Origin: an uncultured Lachnospiraceae bacterium
Lineage (GTDB): Bacteria; Bacillota; Clostridia; Lachnospirales; Lachnospiraceae
Length of the DNA stretch: 26,045 bases
Assembly: GCA_910583895.1 (NCBI GenBank)
Contig: CAJTYJ010000048.1
Location: 1 to 26,045, forward strand
Reading direction: 5' to 3'
The notes under the pieces were generated by a model. That model did no database searches, was not told where the DNA came from, and was given only the letters and a program-made list of their open reading frames with translations. This document shows, one piece after another, positions 1 to 8,566 of this stretch (the stretch's first letter is position 1; every line of letters begins with the position of its first letter). The translations under genes were made by a program, and so were the position numbers.

Positions 1-32
1 TGACACTTTGGGCAGACGTATTCATTTTTCAA
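1..32 (-). CDS. Possible start of a zinc-ribbon protein (partial, cut by window edge)
   Basis: Directly after the comFC stop codon the minus strand reads TTG and stays open to the window edge, giving (M)KNEYVCPKC. This has the CxxC spacing of a zinc ribbon. In other Firmicutes a small zinc-ribbon protein (YvyF type) can follow comFC, which is why this frame is preferred. Only ten codons are visible and there is no clear Shine-Dalgarno sequence, so a TTG start coupled to comFC termination is an inference. An ATG seven bases further on opens another frame (MNTSAQSV) and cannot be excluded. Confidence 0.3.
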   Translation of the reverse strand, partial: MKNEYVCPKC

Positions 33-758
33 TTACAGTTTGCGGAAACTCAAGCCTTTTCCAATGCAGATGCACAGGAAATATACGTTTGTGACGCCAT
101 GCTCTTTTAGAAGTCTGGCTGCTGTATCCACTGTACTGCCCGTTGTATAAATATCATCGACCAATATTACGTTTTTGTAAGGGATTTTCCCCTTCCGAAT
201 GGAAAAGGCATCTTTTAGATTGGTCAGCCGTTCCTGATCGCTCAGTTCCTTCTGAGCATGCGTCTTTTTTGTTCTGGCAAGCAGATGGGCATCCACTGGG
301 ATTCCACTCCTCTTTGACAGCTCCCTCGCCAAAAGCTCTGCCTGATTAAATCCCCGTTTCCGCTTTCTGGATGCATGCAGGGGAATCGGGATATACGCTT
401 CCCCCTTCCACAGACGCAGTTTCCCGCCGCATCTTCGCATCATCTCTTCTGCATAAAAGGCCCCATACTCTCTTCTTCCCCGATACTTGTACCCGGCAAT
501 GGAGCGGCGCATCACCTCGTCATAGACAAAAGGAGCTGCTCCCGTGTTATACCAGTGCCGTTTTCTTGTGCAGTCCCTGCAGTATTCTTCTTCATTGGAC
601 AGCAGGGGTTTTCCGCACTTCTGGCAGGAAGGTTCTCTTATATAGGAAAGCCTGGTACTGCAGATCCGGCAGACCCGCTCGCCGCTCTCCTCCACCACAT
701 CCTGACAGACCGGACATCTTCTGGGAAATATAAGCCCTGCCACGTCTGGCAACTTCAT
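33..758 (-). CDS. comFC: ComF family phosphoribosyltransferase-like protein
   Basis: A 241-residue protein of the ComFC/GntX family, linked in other bacteria to DNA uptake during competence. The N-terminus carries four CxxC pairs (Cys15/18, 30/33, 45/48, 60/63), consistent with a zinc-binding module. The rest is a type I phosphoribosyltransferase fold, with the conserved RGFNQA segment at about 135-140 and the PRPP-binding loop VILVDDIYTTGST at 197-209. Length is normal for the family. The start overlaps the recD2 stop as ATGA, and GGGAGG lies just upstream, so the two genes are translationally coupled. The ComFA helicase gene is not next to it, and its presence does not by itself show that the organism is competent. 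The substrate of the transferase domain is not known for the family. Confidence 0.9.
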   Translation of the reverse strand: MKLPDVAGLIFPRRCPVCQDVVEESGERVCRICSTRLSYIREPSCQKCGKPLLSNEEEYCRDCTRKRHWYNTGAAPFVYDEVMRRSIAGYKYRGRREYGAFYAEEMMRRCGGKLRLWKGEAYIPIPLHASRKRKRGFNQAELLARELSKRSGIPVDAHLLARTKKTHAQKELSDQERLTNLKDAFSIRKGKIPYKNVILVDDIYTTGSTVDTAARLLKEHGVTNVYFLCICIGKGLSFRKL

Positions 759-2971
759 CCTTCCACCTCCCGAATCTGTTCTCTTAAACCACTGTAGCGC
801 TCCTGTTCACTGGCATTTTGAATCATCATCTCAAAAGTCTGATCACTGCCCACCAGCGTCACACAGGACCTGGCTCTGGTTACTGCCGTGTAGAGAAGAT
901 TGCGATTCAGCAGCATCCTGGGACCGGACAGCAGGGGGATCACCACGGCTGGATACTCGCTGCCCTGAGACTTGTGAATCGTCACGGCATATGCCAGCTC
1001 CAGCTCCTCCAACTGCCCAAAAACATAGGTTACCATCCGATAATCATCAAAGAGAACATCCACCGTCTCCGCTGAGAGATCAATATTTTTGACGATCCCC
1101 ATATCTCCATTAAAGATCCCGGTTCCCTTTTCCATCAGGATCTGATAGCGGTTCCTGGCTTCCCACTCAATCTGATAATTGTTTTTGATCTGCATCACCT
1201 TGTCCCCTTCCCTGAGGAGTCCCCTGGTGGTCTCTTTCTCCCGCTTGTCCTCGGAAGGCGGATTCAGATAACGCTGCAGTACTTCGTTTAAGTGTTCCAC
1301 CCCAAGGGCGCCTTTTCGCATGGGGGTCAGCACCTGGATATCAAAGGGCCTGGCATTGACATAGCGGGGAAGCTTGTCCTGCACCAAAGACAGTACGACC
1401 CGCAGGATGAGATTGGGATCCTGACGCTTTAAAAAGAAAAAATCTTTGCTTTTATTGTCCAGGATTACCGGTTCTCCCCGGTTGATCTTATGAGCATTCA
1501 CGATAATATCGCTCTCGCTGGCCTGCCGGAAGATCTTTTCTAACATGACCACATGATATGCTCCGCCATAAATCAAATCTTTCAGCACACACCCCGGCCC
1601 CACACTGGGAAGCTGATTGATATCGCCCACCAGGATCAGGCGGGTTCCCACACTGACTGCCCGCAGAAGGGAATGCATCAAAAAGATATCCACCATGGAC
1701 ATCTCATCAATGATGATCACATCTGCTTCCAGAGGGTTTTCTTCATTCCGCTCAAAGGATGCATGCTCCCGCTCCCCGGACGGATCTCCGGACAGCTCCA
1801 ATAGCCGGTGAATCGTCACGGCTTCATATCCAGTGGCCTCGGTCATGCGCTTTGCCGCCCGGCCTGTGGGAGCCGCCAGGAGGATCTCCATCTCTTCCGT
1901 CTCAAAATACCGGATAATCGCATTGATGGTCGTGGTTTTACCGGTCCCAGGGCCTCCGGTGATGATCAGAAGGCCATTTTTCACCGCTTCCACCACTGCC
2001 CGCCTCTGCATCTTATCCAGGCTGATCCTGGAATCGGTCTCCACCTTCTGCAGCTTTTTCTCGATCAGAGCCTCCTCCATGCTGCATTCCAGATTCAGAT
2101 CGTGCAGCATACAGGCAGTATTTCGTTCCATATAAAAGTACCGGCTGTAATACACCATGTTCTTTCCGGCAATCTCCTTGATCACCAGCTTGCGGTCCAT
2201 GCAAAGATTCATCATCTGTACTTCAATGGCCGGCTCCTCCACCCGGAGAAGTTCTGCTGCCCGCTCAAGCAGAAGTTCTCTGGGCAGACAGGTATGGCCC
2301 TCCATGGAAATCTGCAACAGCACATACAAAAGACCGCTTCTGATCCGGTAGTCTGAATCGCTGTGGATGCCGATGCGTTCAGCAATCTCATCCGCCGTGC
2401 GAAAACCTACACCCGAGATATCGTCGGCAAGCCGGTAAGGATTCTCCTTCAGCACCTGGTAGGTCCGCTGTCCGTATTTCTGATAAATCTTTGCCGCCAG
2501 GGACATGGAGATCCCGTATCTGGTCAGAAATATCATAACCTGACGAAGCTCTTTCTTTTCCTCCATCTGCTCCCCGATCTCCCGGGCTTTGCGCTCACTG
2601 ATCCCTTTGATCTCAGAGAGCCGCTCCGGCTCCTCCTCCATAATCCGGATCGTGTCCCCTTTGAACCGTCTGACAATCCTGGAAGCCAGGGCTGCCTTGA
2701 TCCCCTTGATGGCTCCGCTTCCCAGATAACGCTCCACCGCGCCTTCATCTTCCGGCATTGTGGGTATGAGCTGCTGTACCGAAAGCTGTTCCCCATATAA
2801 AGGGTGCGTCTTCAGAGTACCGTTTACCTGGACAAAATCCCCTTCTGCGAGCATCAAAAAGGTGCCCACGCAGGTCAGCTCTTCCCCCTCAGATACCAGC
2901 TGAAACACCGTATAGCCATTGTCTTTGTTGCGGAATACGATATGTTCCACATAGCCTTTTCGTACTTCCAT
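755..2971 (-). CDS. recD2: RecD2-type ATP-dependent DNA helicase (RecD/TraA family)
   Basis: A 738-residue superfamily 1B 5'-3' helicase of the RecD2 type, the form found without RecBC and implicated in genome maintenance in Bacillus and Deinococcus. Visible parts, numbered from the chosen start: an N-terminal OB-like region, helix-hairpin-helix segments around 80-230, Walker A GGPGTGKTT at 339-347, Walker B IIIDEMS with Asp422/Glu423, and late motifs TIHKSQGSEYP and LLYTAVTRAR near the C-terminus. The start at 2971 is chosen because AAGGGG lies six bases upstream and the protein then begins MEVRKGYVEHIVF, as usual in the family. An upstream in-frame ATG at 3025 would add 18 residues encoded mostly by the mreB terminator hairpin and is rejected. 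The gene overlaps comFC by four bases. Confidence 0.93.
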   Translation of the reverse strand: MEVRKGYVEHIVFRNKDNGYTVFQLVSEGEELTCVGTFLMLAEGDFVQVNGTLKTHPLYGEQLSVQQLIPTMPEDEGAVERYLGSGAIKGIKAALASRIVRRFKGDTIRIMEEEPERLSEIKGISERKAREIGEQMEEKKELRQVMIFLTRYGISMSLAAKIYQKYGQRTYQVLKENPYRLADDISGVGFRTADEIAERIGIHSDSDYRIRSGLLYVLLQISMEGHTCLPRELLLERAAELLRVEEPAIEVQMMNLCMDRKLVIKEIAGKNMVYYSRYFYMERNTACMLHDLNLECSMEEALIEKKLQKVETDSRISLDKMQRRAVVEAVKNGLLIITGGPGTGKTTTINAIIRYFETEEMEILLAAPTGRAAKRMTEATGYEAVTIHRLLELSGDPSGEREHASFERNEENPLEADVIIIDEMSMVDIFLMHSLLRAVSVGTRLILVGDINQLPSVGPGCVLKDLIYGGAYHVVMLEKIFRQASESDIIVNAHKINRGEPVILDNKSKDFFFLKRQDPNLILRVVLSLVQDKLPRYVNARPFDIQVLTPMRKGALGVEHLNEVLQRYLNPPSEDKREKETTRGLLREGDKVMQIKNNYQIEWEARNRYQILMEKGTGIFNGDMGIVKNIDLSAETVDVLFDDYRMVTYVFGQLEELELAYAVTIHKSQGSEYPAVVIPLLSGPRMLLNRNLLYTAVTRARSCVTLVGSDQTFEMMIQNASEQERYSGLREQIREVEG

Positions 2972-2990
2972 CCGCTGCCCCTTACTTCCA

Positions 2991-3030
2991 TAAAACAAAG
3001 AGGCTGCCGCAATAGATCGCGGCAACCTGT
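2991..3030 (-). terminator. Rho-independent terminator after mreB
   Basis: Just past the mreB stop codon the minus strand forms AGGTTGCCGC, an 8-base loop and GCGGCAGCCT (arms 3019-3028 and 3001-3010, with one G-T pair), followed by CTTTGTTTT. This is a good intrinsic terminator. It separates mreB from recD2, so recD2 and comFC depend on read-through or on a promoter in or after it. Confidence 0.8.
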
Positions 3031-3037
3031 TTCTTAC

Positions 3038-4045
3038 CTATTTTCTGCTCTCCGCGTCATAGTAATTTCCGGACAGCGCTTCCACGTATTTTCCGGTCCC
3101 GATGGCCACACATTTCATAGGATCCTCTGCAGTCATGGTATTGATCCCGGTCTTGGACTCCAACAGTTCCTCAAGTCCACGAAGCAGGGCGCCTCCCCCG
3201 GTCAGCACGATGCCCCGGTCTGCAATATCTGCTGTCAGCTCCGGAGGCGTACGCTCCAGAACGCTGTGGACAGCCTCTACGATTTGTGCGGTGGACTCTC
3301 GTAAAGCCTCCTCGGTCTCCTCTGAAGTCACCGTGACCGTCTTAGGAAGACCAGTCACCAGATTACGACCGCGGACATCAATGCTGTCCACCTCCGCTCT
3401 CGGGAAACAACTACCTACTTTTATCTTAATATCTTCCGCGGTTCTCTCACCAATCAGAAGATTATGCTTCTTGCGCATATAACGGACAATCGCCTCATCA
3501 AAATCGTCTCCCGCAATCTTGACAGAAGTGCTGACTACCGTTCCATTCAGAGAGATGACCGCAATATCTGTCGTCCCTCCTCCGATATCCACAATCATAT
3601 TTCCGCAGGGTCTGGAGATATCAATCCCAGCACCGATGGCGGCTGCTATGGGCTCTTCGATGATATAGACTTCTCTTGCTCCTGCCTGGTATGTGGCATC
3701 CTCCACTGCCTTTTTCTCCACCTCCGTGACGCCGCTTGGCACACAGACAGCGATCTTTGGTTTGCGGAAGGTCTTCTTGCCAATGGCCTTCTCGATGAAA
3801 AACTTCAGCATCTTTTCCGTGACTGTATAATCAGAGATCACACCCTGCCGAAGCGGACGGACCGCCACGATATTGCCCGGCGTACGTCCAAGCATCAGAC
3901 GCGCTTCCTCGCCAATTGCCTTAATCTTACTTGTATCTCTGTCAAACGCCACTACGGACGGCTCCTTTAACACCACACCTTTGCCTTTAATATATACAAG
4001 AATGCTGGCTGTACCCAAATCAATTCCAACATCTGTTCCTGCCAT
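3038..4045 (-). CDS. mreB: Rod-shape-determining actin homologue MreB (or Mbl-type paralogue)
   Basis: A 335-residue bacterial actin that assembles into membrane-associated filaments and guides lateral peptidoglycan synthesis. The actin-fold ATP-binding motifs are clear: phosphate 1 motif VGIDLGTASILVY at 6-18, phosphate 2 motif IVDIGGGTTD at 151-160, and the adenosine motif GIVLTGGGALLRG near the C-terminus. Length is typical. The start has AAGGAG nine bases upstream. mreC and mreD do not follow; recD2 does, after a terminator, so this is a stand-alone copy and could be the Mbl or MreBH-type paralogue rather than the one in the mreBCD operon. A leader of more than 250 bases with repeats and a palindrome precedes it. 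Confidence 0.93.
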   Translation of the reverse strand: MAGTDVGIDLGTASILVYIKGKGVVLKEPSVVAFDRDTSKIKAIGEEARLMLGRTPGNIVAVRPLRQGVISDYTVTEKMLKFFIEKAIGKKTFRKPKIAVCVPSGVTEVEKKAVEDATYQAGAREVYIIEEPIAAAIGAGIDISRPCGNMIVDIGGGTTDIAVISLNGTVVSTSVKIAGDDFDEAIVRYMRKKHNLLIGERTAEDIKIKVGSCFPRAEVDSIDVRGRNLVTGLPKTVTVTSEETEEALRESTAQIVEAVHSVLERTPPELTADIADRGIVLTGGGALLRGLEELLESKTGINTMTAEDPMKCVAIGTGKYVEALSGNYYDAESRK

Positions 4046-4110
4046 AATCTGTTCTCCTTTCGTTTCTTCCCTCTATTTAAAATGATGCATTTTGTTTCAT
4101 TTTCTGATGT

Positions 4111-4270
4111 TCTGTCTCCGGTTGTGAACTTGAAAAGCTGCTTCGCTGTTTCTGTCATCCCTCTTGGATTCCATGCATTGTTTCGCAGTATCTGTCATTT
4201 CTCTTGGATTCCAGGCACTGCTTCGCAGCTTCCGCCGCCTGCCCTGGACTCCCAAAAATGCTCTGCATTT
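4111..4270. repeat. Four-unit 40-bp tandem repeat, degenerate at both ends
   Basis: Four consecutive 40-base units start at 4111, 4151, 4191 and 4231. The two central units agree at 33 of 40 positions and share CTCTTGGATTCCA plus TTCGCAG. The outer two agree with their neighbours at about 22 of 40 positions, well above chance. No spacers are present. The array lies in the presumed mreB leader. Forty is not a multiple of three, so it is not a repeated protein domain, and the short plus-strand ORFs over it look spurious. It may be a copy of a dispersed noncoding repeat. Confidence 0.7.
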
Positions 4271-4278
4271 TTTGTCGT

Positions 4279-4316
4279 TAATCTATGGAAAGTACTTCCG
4301 CACTTTCCATAGATTA
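4279..4316. repeat. Perfect 15-bp palindrome with 8-base loop
   Basis: The arms TAATCTATGGAAAGT and ACTTTCCATAGATTA (4279-4293 and 4302-4316) are perfectly complementary around an 8-base loop. Neither side is followed by a clean T tract, so it is a poor intrinsic terminator for the gene ending at 4354. Read on the minus strand it begins one base after a TATAAT box, so it could be a repressor operator or a stabilising hairpin at the 5' end of the mreB transcript. Confidence 0.75.
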
Positions 4317-4317
4317 C

Positions 4318-4346
4318 ATTATACCCAATATTTTGAAAAAAGAAAA
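4318..4346 (-). promoter_or_regulatory. Candidate sigma-A promoter for mreB
   Basis: The minus strand carries a perfect TATAAT at 4318-4323. Seventeen bases upstream is only a weak -35 (TTTTCT, 4341-4346). If used, transcription would start at about 4311, inside the palindrome, and leave a leader of about 265 bases before mreB. The weak -35 keeps confidence moderate. Confidence 0.45.
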
Positions 4347-4353
4347 GACTTAT

Positions 4354-5619
4354 TTATCTTAATTCTGCAATTCGGGAAACTCCCACATAGATTTCCGAGA
4401 TTTTGTACCAGGTCCGGTAGTCCACAATTCCGGTGACGGGAAGGCCGAAAATGGACTGAAATTTTTCTACTGCCGCCTTTGTGGCCGGGCCGTAGATGCC
4501 GTCCGCGGCGATTCTTGGAAGGGCTGGATAAGCGCCTGCAATCACGTTTAACTGTTCCTGCATCTGCTGTACTTTGGCTCCGCTGGCCCCTACTGCCAGT
4601 TCATAACCAGGCCAGGAGGACGGAACCCCTGAGATCTCCACCGCCGTGTTGATATAGATGCTTTCGCCGTAATAATAGCGGAGAATTTCAATGGTGGAAT
4701 ACCCCTGTTCTCCCAGACTCTGGGAACCCCACTGACTCATCCAGTTGGGGCAGGTGACCCGTCTTCCGTCGCAGTACTGTGTCAGTATGGGCTGCTTGAC
4801 ATTGGGTCTGGACAGATAGTTGCCATACATCTCATCCACGATATCTGAGATGCTCTGAAAAATGTTGCGCCCGTAGATCCATTTCTGATCAAAAGCCGTG
4901 GAAGTGGTAATGGTAAAATCATAACCTTTGTTCCGATACCACTCTGTATAAACTCTGTTCAGTACAAAAGACATGATCGCCAGCACATTGGCGCGGATTG
5001 CCGCGTCAGTCCAGGTGGCGTAGATCTCGCTGGAAGCCACATTTTTGATATAGTCCCTGAACCGCACCCAATAGTTGGCTGCACTGCTGTCTGTGGGAAC
5101 ACCATCATGTACGATCACATATTCCGGGATAACCACCCGGCTTAGTACAATCTCACCGGTCTCTGTGGTAGGCTTGATCTCTTCCTCTGCAATCTTCGGC
5201 GGAAAAGTGCCGAACAAGGTGTGGGGGCCGATGACAATCCGCTCAAATTCGGTGCCCCTTTGTTCCCTCGGCATATGGATCTCCTGAATTGCAAGGACGT
5301 CCGGAAGAATCTCCGTCCCTGCCACCTCCACATCCTCATATCCTTCTGCCCTTACCCGGACGGTGTACTCGGCATAAGGCTGTTCTTCCGAATACTGGGT
5401 GCTGTACGCTTCCGCCGGCGCCGGCAGCGTGATGATCGGCGTCATCCCGGACTCATCCGAAGTATAGTTCCGGATCTGACTTTGCGGATCTCCCTCATAG
5501 AAAATCTCCACCTCCGCCCCCGGTACCGGTCTCATAGTCCGCCCTTCCAGCAGACGGACTTGAAGCCGTCCCTCTTCTGCCGGAAGGCGCGGTGTATTCT
5601 CAAACTCATTTTCTGGCAT
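4354..5619 (-). CDS. SpoIID/LytB-like protein with C-terminal peptidoglycan-binding domain
   Basis: A 421-residue protein in three parts. Residues about 17-117 look like a Cna-B or carboxypeptidase-regulatory beta-sandwich (PVPGAEVEIF). Residues about 160-325 match the SpoIID lytic transglycosylase pattern: ASSEIYATW around Glu198 corresponds to the catalytic Glu region, and MSQWGSQSLGEQGYSTIEIL to the family's GMSQYGA segment. Residues about 343-407 are a PG_binding_1 domain (DGIYGPATKAAVEKFQ). SpoIID digests peptidoglycan during engulfment, so a role in sporulation or spore-wall remodelling is likely but inferred. No signal peptide or membrane segment is visible, which is odd for a wall enzyme. 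The start is supported by GGGGT upstream. It stands alone, with 119 bases to nadE and 308 bases to mreB. It is not SpoIID itself, which is usually membrane anchored. Confidence 0.75.
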   Translation of the reverse strand: MPENEFENTPRLPAEEGRLQVRLLEGRTMRPVPGAEVEIFYEGDPQSQIRNYTSDESGMTPIITLPAPAEAYSTQYSEEQPYAEYTVRVRAEGYEDVEVAGTEILPDVLAIQEIHMPREQRGTEFERIVIGPHTLFGTFPPKIAEEEIKPTTETGEIVLSRVVIPEYVIVHDGVPTDSSAANYWVRFRDYIKNVASSEIYATWTDAAIRANVLAIMSFVLNRVYTEWYRNKGYDFTITTSTAFDQKWIYGRNIFQSISDIVDEMYGNYLSRPNVKQPILTQYCDGRRVTCPNWMSQWGSQSLGEQGYSTIEILRYYYGESIYINTAVEISGVPSSWPGYELAVGASGAKVQQMQEQLNVIAGAYPALPRIAADGIYGPATKAAVEKFQSIFGLPVTGIVDYRTWYKISEIYVGVSRIAELR

Positions 5620-5738
5620 AAAAAGACCCCATTCTTGATTATTATTTCTATAATATATGAATAAGGCCTGTTTTAATTCCTTATCTTTCCCCTTTTACCC
5701 CTGCTCTATACAGAACATACGCTGATTCTGCCAATCTT

Positions 5739-7652
5739 TTACAGGTTTTCCAGACAATCCAGCCACAAAGCCGCGCTGGCATCGCTGGGCATCCGAAGAT
5801 CTCCCCTTGGAGATACCGCCACCGTACCTACTTTCGGTCCGTCCGGCAGACAGGAGCGTTTGAACTGCTGAGAGAAAAACCGGCGGCAGAAAGTTTTGAG
5901 CCATTTTAAGATCACTTCGTCCTCATAATCACCGGCAAATGCCTGTCTGGCCAGATAGTAGATTTTATCCGGCGCAAAACCAAACCGAAGCATATAATAC
6001 AGATAAAAGTCATGAAGCTCATACGGACCCACCAGGTCTTCTGTCTTCTGGGCGATCACCCCGTCTTTTGGCGGCAGAAGTTCCGGACTGACCGGCGTGT
6101 CCAGAATATCCAGAAGTACCGCTGAGAGTTCCTCATCCCCGCAGATATCCGCATAATACCGGACCAGATGGCGCACCAGAGTCTTCGGCACAGAAGCATT
6201 TACCCCGTACATGGACATGTGGTCTCCGTTGTATGTGGCCCACCCAAGAGCCAGCTCGGACATATCCCCGGTCCCCACCACCATGCCGCCGGTCTGGTTG
6301 GAGATATCCATCAACACCTGGGTACGCTCTCTGGCCTGCGCGTTCTCATAAGTCACATCATGCACCGCCGGATCGTGACCAATCTCTTTAAAATGTACCG
6401 TCACCGCCTTTTTGATGTCCACCTCCCGAAGATTGGCACCCAGTTTTCTCGTAAGCTCGCAGGCGTTCTGATATGTCCGGTCCGTCGTGCCAAAACAGGG
6501 CATGGTCACTGCCTCGATGCAGTTTCTCTGAAGTCCCAGACTGTCCGCCGCTCTGGAAGCCACTAAAAGCGCCAGGGTGGAGTCCAGTCCCCCGGAAATA
6601 CCGATGACCACACTTTTGCAGCCTGTATGTTCCATCCGCTTTTTCAGCCCCATGGCCTGGATGGTGAAGATTTCCTCACAGCGCTTTTCCCGCTCTTCTT
6701 TTCTTCCGGGGACAAAAGGCGCTTTCTCGATCTTTCGCTCCAGCGGGGTATCCTGCTGCTTCATCGTATAGGAGACCACCACATAATCCGGCGCATCTGC
6801 TGCCGCCTCAAAAGTCGAAATTCGTCTGCGCTCGCCGAGCAGACGTTCTACATCCAGCTCTCCATAGATGGTCTCATTGTGAAAACGGCGGGATTCTTTG
6901 ATCACTGCTCCGTTCTCACAGATCAGATGATGTCCGCCAAACACCAGGTCTGTGGAAGACTCTCCTTCTCCGGCGCTGGCATAAATATAGCCGCACACCA
7001 GCCTTCCTGACTGAATGCGCAGAAGCTCTCTTCGGTAGGATTCTTTCCCGGTCAGCTCGTCACTGGCAGAGGGATTCACGATCACTGTCGCTCCGCACAG
7101 GGCATGTCTCACACTTGGAGGATCCGGCGCCCACACATCCTCGCAGATCTCGGCTGCCGTCACAAGAGCCGGCATATTTCTGCAGGAAAACAGAATCTGG
7201 GTTCCAAAAGGCACCTTGCACCCCTGCCAGTCGATAAATGCATATTCTTCGGGCGCCTTTGTAAAATGACGGGCCTCATAAAATTCACTGTAATTGGGAA
7301 TGCAGGTCTTGGGAACAAATCCTAACAGCCTGCCGTCCGAAAAACCTGCCGCCACATTGTAAAGTTTGCCTCCCACCTCCAAAGGAAGGCCCACAAAAAA
7401 CAATCCGTCCATACCCTCACTGGCTTCTACGATCATCAAAAGTGCTTTTTTTGCATTTTGTAACAAAAGTTCCTGCAAAAAGAGATCTCCGCAGGTGTAC
7501 CCGGTGATGCAAAGCTCGGGGAAGACCAGAATTCTGGCCCCTTTCTCCCACGCCTCTTTCATGAGCCGTATAATCTCTCCTGCATTATGCTTTGTATCTG
7601 CCACTTTAATCTTCGGCGCCAGTGCTGCCGTCTTCACAAATCCATACCCCAT
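5739..7652 (-). CDS. nadE: Glutamine-dependent NAD+ synthetase
   Basis: A 637-residue two-domain enzyme that amidates nicotinic acid adenine dinucleotide to NAD+, the last step of NAD biosynthesis, using glutamine. The N-terminal nitrilase-fold glutaminase has its full triad: Glu46 (FPELCITGY), Lys115 (VPKTCIPN) and Cys170 (AEICEDVW). The C-terminal synthetase has the PP-loop SGGLDST at 353-359 and the downstream GTGDMSELALGW segment. Length fits the long glutamine-dependent class. The start is preceded by AAGGAG, which sits inside the last hslO codons, with only two bases between the genes, so nadE is co-transcribed and translationally coupled with hslO. Confidence 0.96.
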   Translation of the reverse strand: MGYGFVKTAALAPKIKVADTKHNAGEIIRLMKEAWEKGARILVFPELCITGYTCGDLFLQELLLQNAKKALLMIVEASEGMDGLFFVGLPLEVGGKLYNVAAGFSDGRLLGFVPKTCIPNYSEFYEARHFTKAPEEYAFIDWQGCKVPFGTQILFSCRNMPALVTAAEICEDVWAPDPPSVRHALCGATVIVNPSASDELTGKESYRRELLRIQSGRLVCGYIYASAGEGESSTDLVFGGHHLICENGAVIKESRRFHNETIYGELDVERLLGERRRISTFEAAADAPDYVVVSYTMKQQDTPLERKIEKAPFVPGRKEEREKRCEEIFTIQAMGLKKRMEHTGCKSVVIGISGGLDSTLALLVASRAADSLGLQRNCIEAVTMPCFGTTDRTYQNACELTRKLGANLREVDIKKAVTVHFKEIGHDPAVHDVTYENAQARERTQVLMDISNQTGGMVVGTGDMSELALGWATYNGDHMSMYGVNASVPKTLVRHLVRYYADICGDEELSAVLLDILDTPVSPELLPPKDGVIAQKTEDLVGPYELHDFYLYYMLRFGFAPDKIYYLARQAFAGDYEDEVILKWLKTFCRRFFSQQFKRSCLPDGPKVGTVAVSPRGDLRMPSDASAALWLDCLENL

Positions 7653-7654
7653 GC

Positions 7655-8533
7655 CTATTTACTCCTTATAAGAATCTTTTTTAAGTCTTCCACGGTAAAC
7701 TCATATGCCCTGTTGCAGAAGTGACATGTTACCTCGATGGGCTTTCCTTCCTGAACCATCTCATTCAACTCTTTTCTGCCAATGCTGACTATTGCCTTTT
7801 CCACCCGTTCTTTGCTGCAGTTACAGGAAAAGGATGCATCTGTCCGCTCTGAAAATTCCACGCCGAACTCCCCGATCAGCTCTTCCAGAAGCTGCTCCGG
7901 TGTAAAGCCTCTTTCCAGATAGTCCGTAACCGATTCCATAGCTGTAAGTTTTTTCTCCAGGCTGCTGATGACTTCTTCGGAGGCAAAGGGCATAAGCTGA
8001 AGGATGAAGCCTCCCGCCTGTTTTACCGTGTTGTTCCGGTCCATCAAAACACCCAGTCCCACAGAAGAGGGGATCTGCTCAGAACTTGCAAAATAATAAG
8101 TCAGGTCATCTCCGATCTCCCCGGTCTTCAGCTCCGTCTGCCCCACATAGGGTTCTTTCAGGCCCAGATCCTTGATGACGCTTAAAACACCCAGATCCAG
8201 AGCGCCTCCCACATCGAGCTTTCCCTTCGCATTCGGCGGAAGCATTACCTGAGGCACATCCGCGAATCCCTTAACATGGCCTTTGGCATCCGCCGTCACC
8301 GTCAACCCTTTCACCGGCCCGCTGCATTTGATCTGGAGCGTCAGAAGGTCTTTGTCTCCTTTCATCATAATCCCCATCATGGCTCCCGCCGTCAAAAGAC
8401 GCCCAAGCGCCGCCGTTACCACCGGGCTGGTATCATGCTTTTCCCGGGCCGTCTCTACGATATTCCTTGAATCTATGGCAAATGCGCGGATCTGTCCTTC
8501 AGCGGCAGTTGCCCGTACAATATAATCTCCCAT
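7655..8533 (-). CDS. hslO: Redox-regulated chaperone Hsp33
   Basis: A 292-residue cytoplasmic holdase that is activated by oxidative unfolding. The C-terminal redox switch is intact: Cys237/Cys239 (SCNCS) and Cys270/Cys273 (CHFC) form the CxC...CxxC zinc site. The N-terminus GDYIVRATAAEGQIRAFAID and the segment GPVKGLTVTADAKGHVKGF are typical of the family. AAGGAG lies six bases before the ATG. The gene follows the methyltransferase by 33 bases and is coupled to nadE. Confidence 0.96.
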   Translation of the reverse strand: MGDYIVRATAAEGQIRAFAIDSRNIVETAREKHDTSPVVTAALGRLLTAGAMMGIMMKGDKDLLTLQIKCSGPVKGLTVTADAKGHVKGFADVPQVMLPPNAKGKLDVGGALDLGVLSVIKDLGLKEPYVGQTELKTGEIGDDLTYYFASSEQIPSSVGLGVLMDRNNTVKQAGGFILQLMPFASEEVISSLEKKLTAMESVTDYLERGFTPEQLLEELIGEFGVEFSERTDASFSCNCSKERVEKAIVSIGRKELNEMVQEGKPIEVTCHFCNRAYEFTVEDLKKILIRSK

Positions 8534-8566
8534 TGGTATCTCCTTACTTCCAATTCTGCTGTTTTC

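Noticed and set aside
2972..3025. An 18-residue N-terminal extension of RecD2 from the ATG at 3025
   Set aside because: It is encoded largely by the mreB terminator hairpin; the ATG at 2971 has a good ribosome binding site and gives the usual family N-terminus.
4111..4270. CRISPR-like array
   Set aside because: The units are directly joined with no spacers, are imperfect, and no cas gene is nearby.
4082..4436. Short plus-strand ORFs across the 40-bp repeats
   Set aside because: The repeat length is not a multiple of three, no ribosome binding site is present, and one ORF runs into the opposite-strand SpoIID-like gene.
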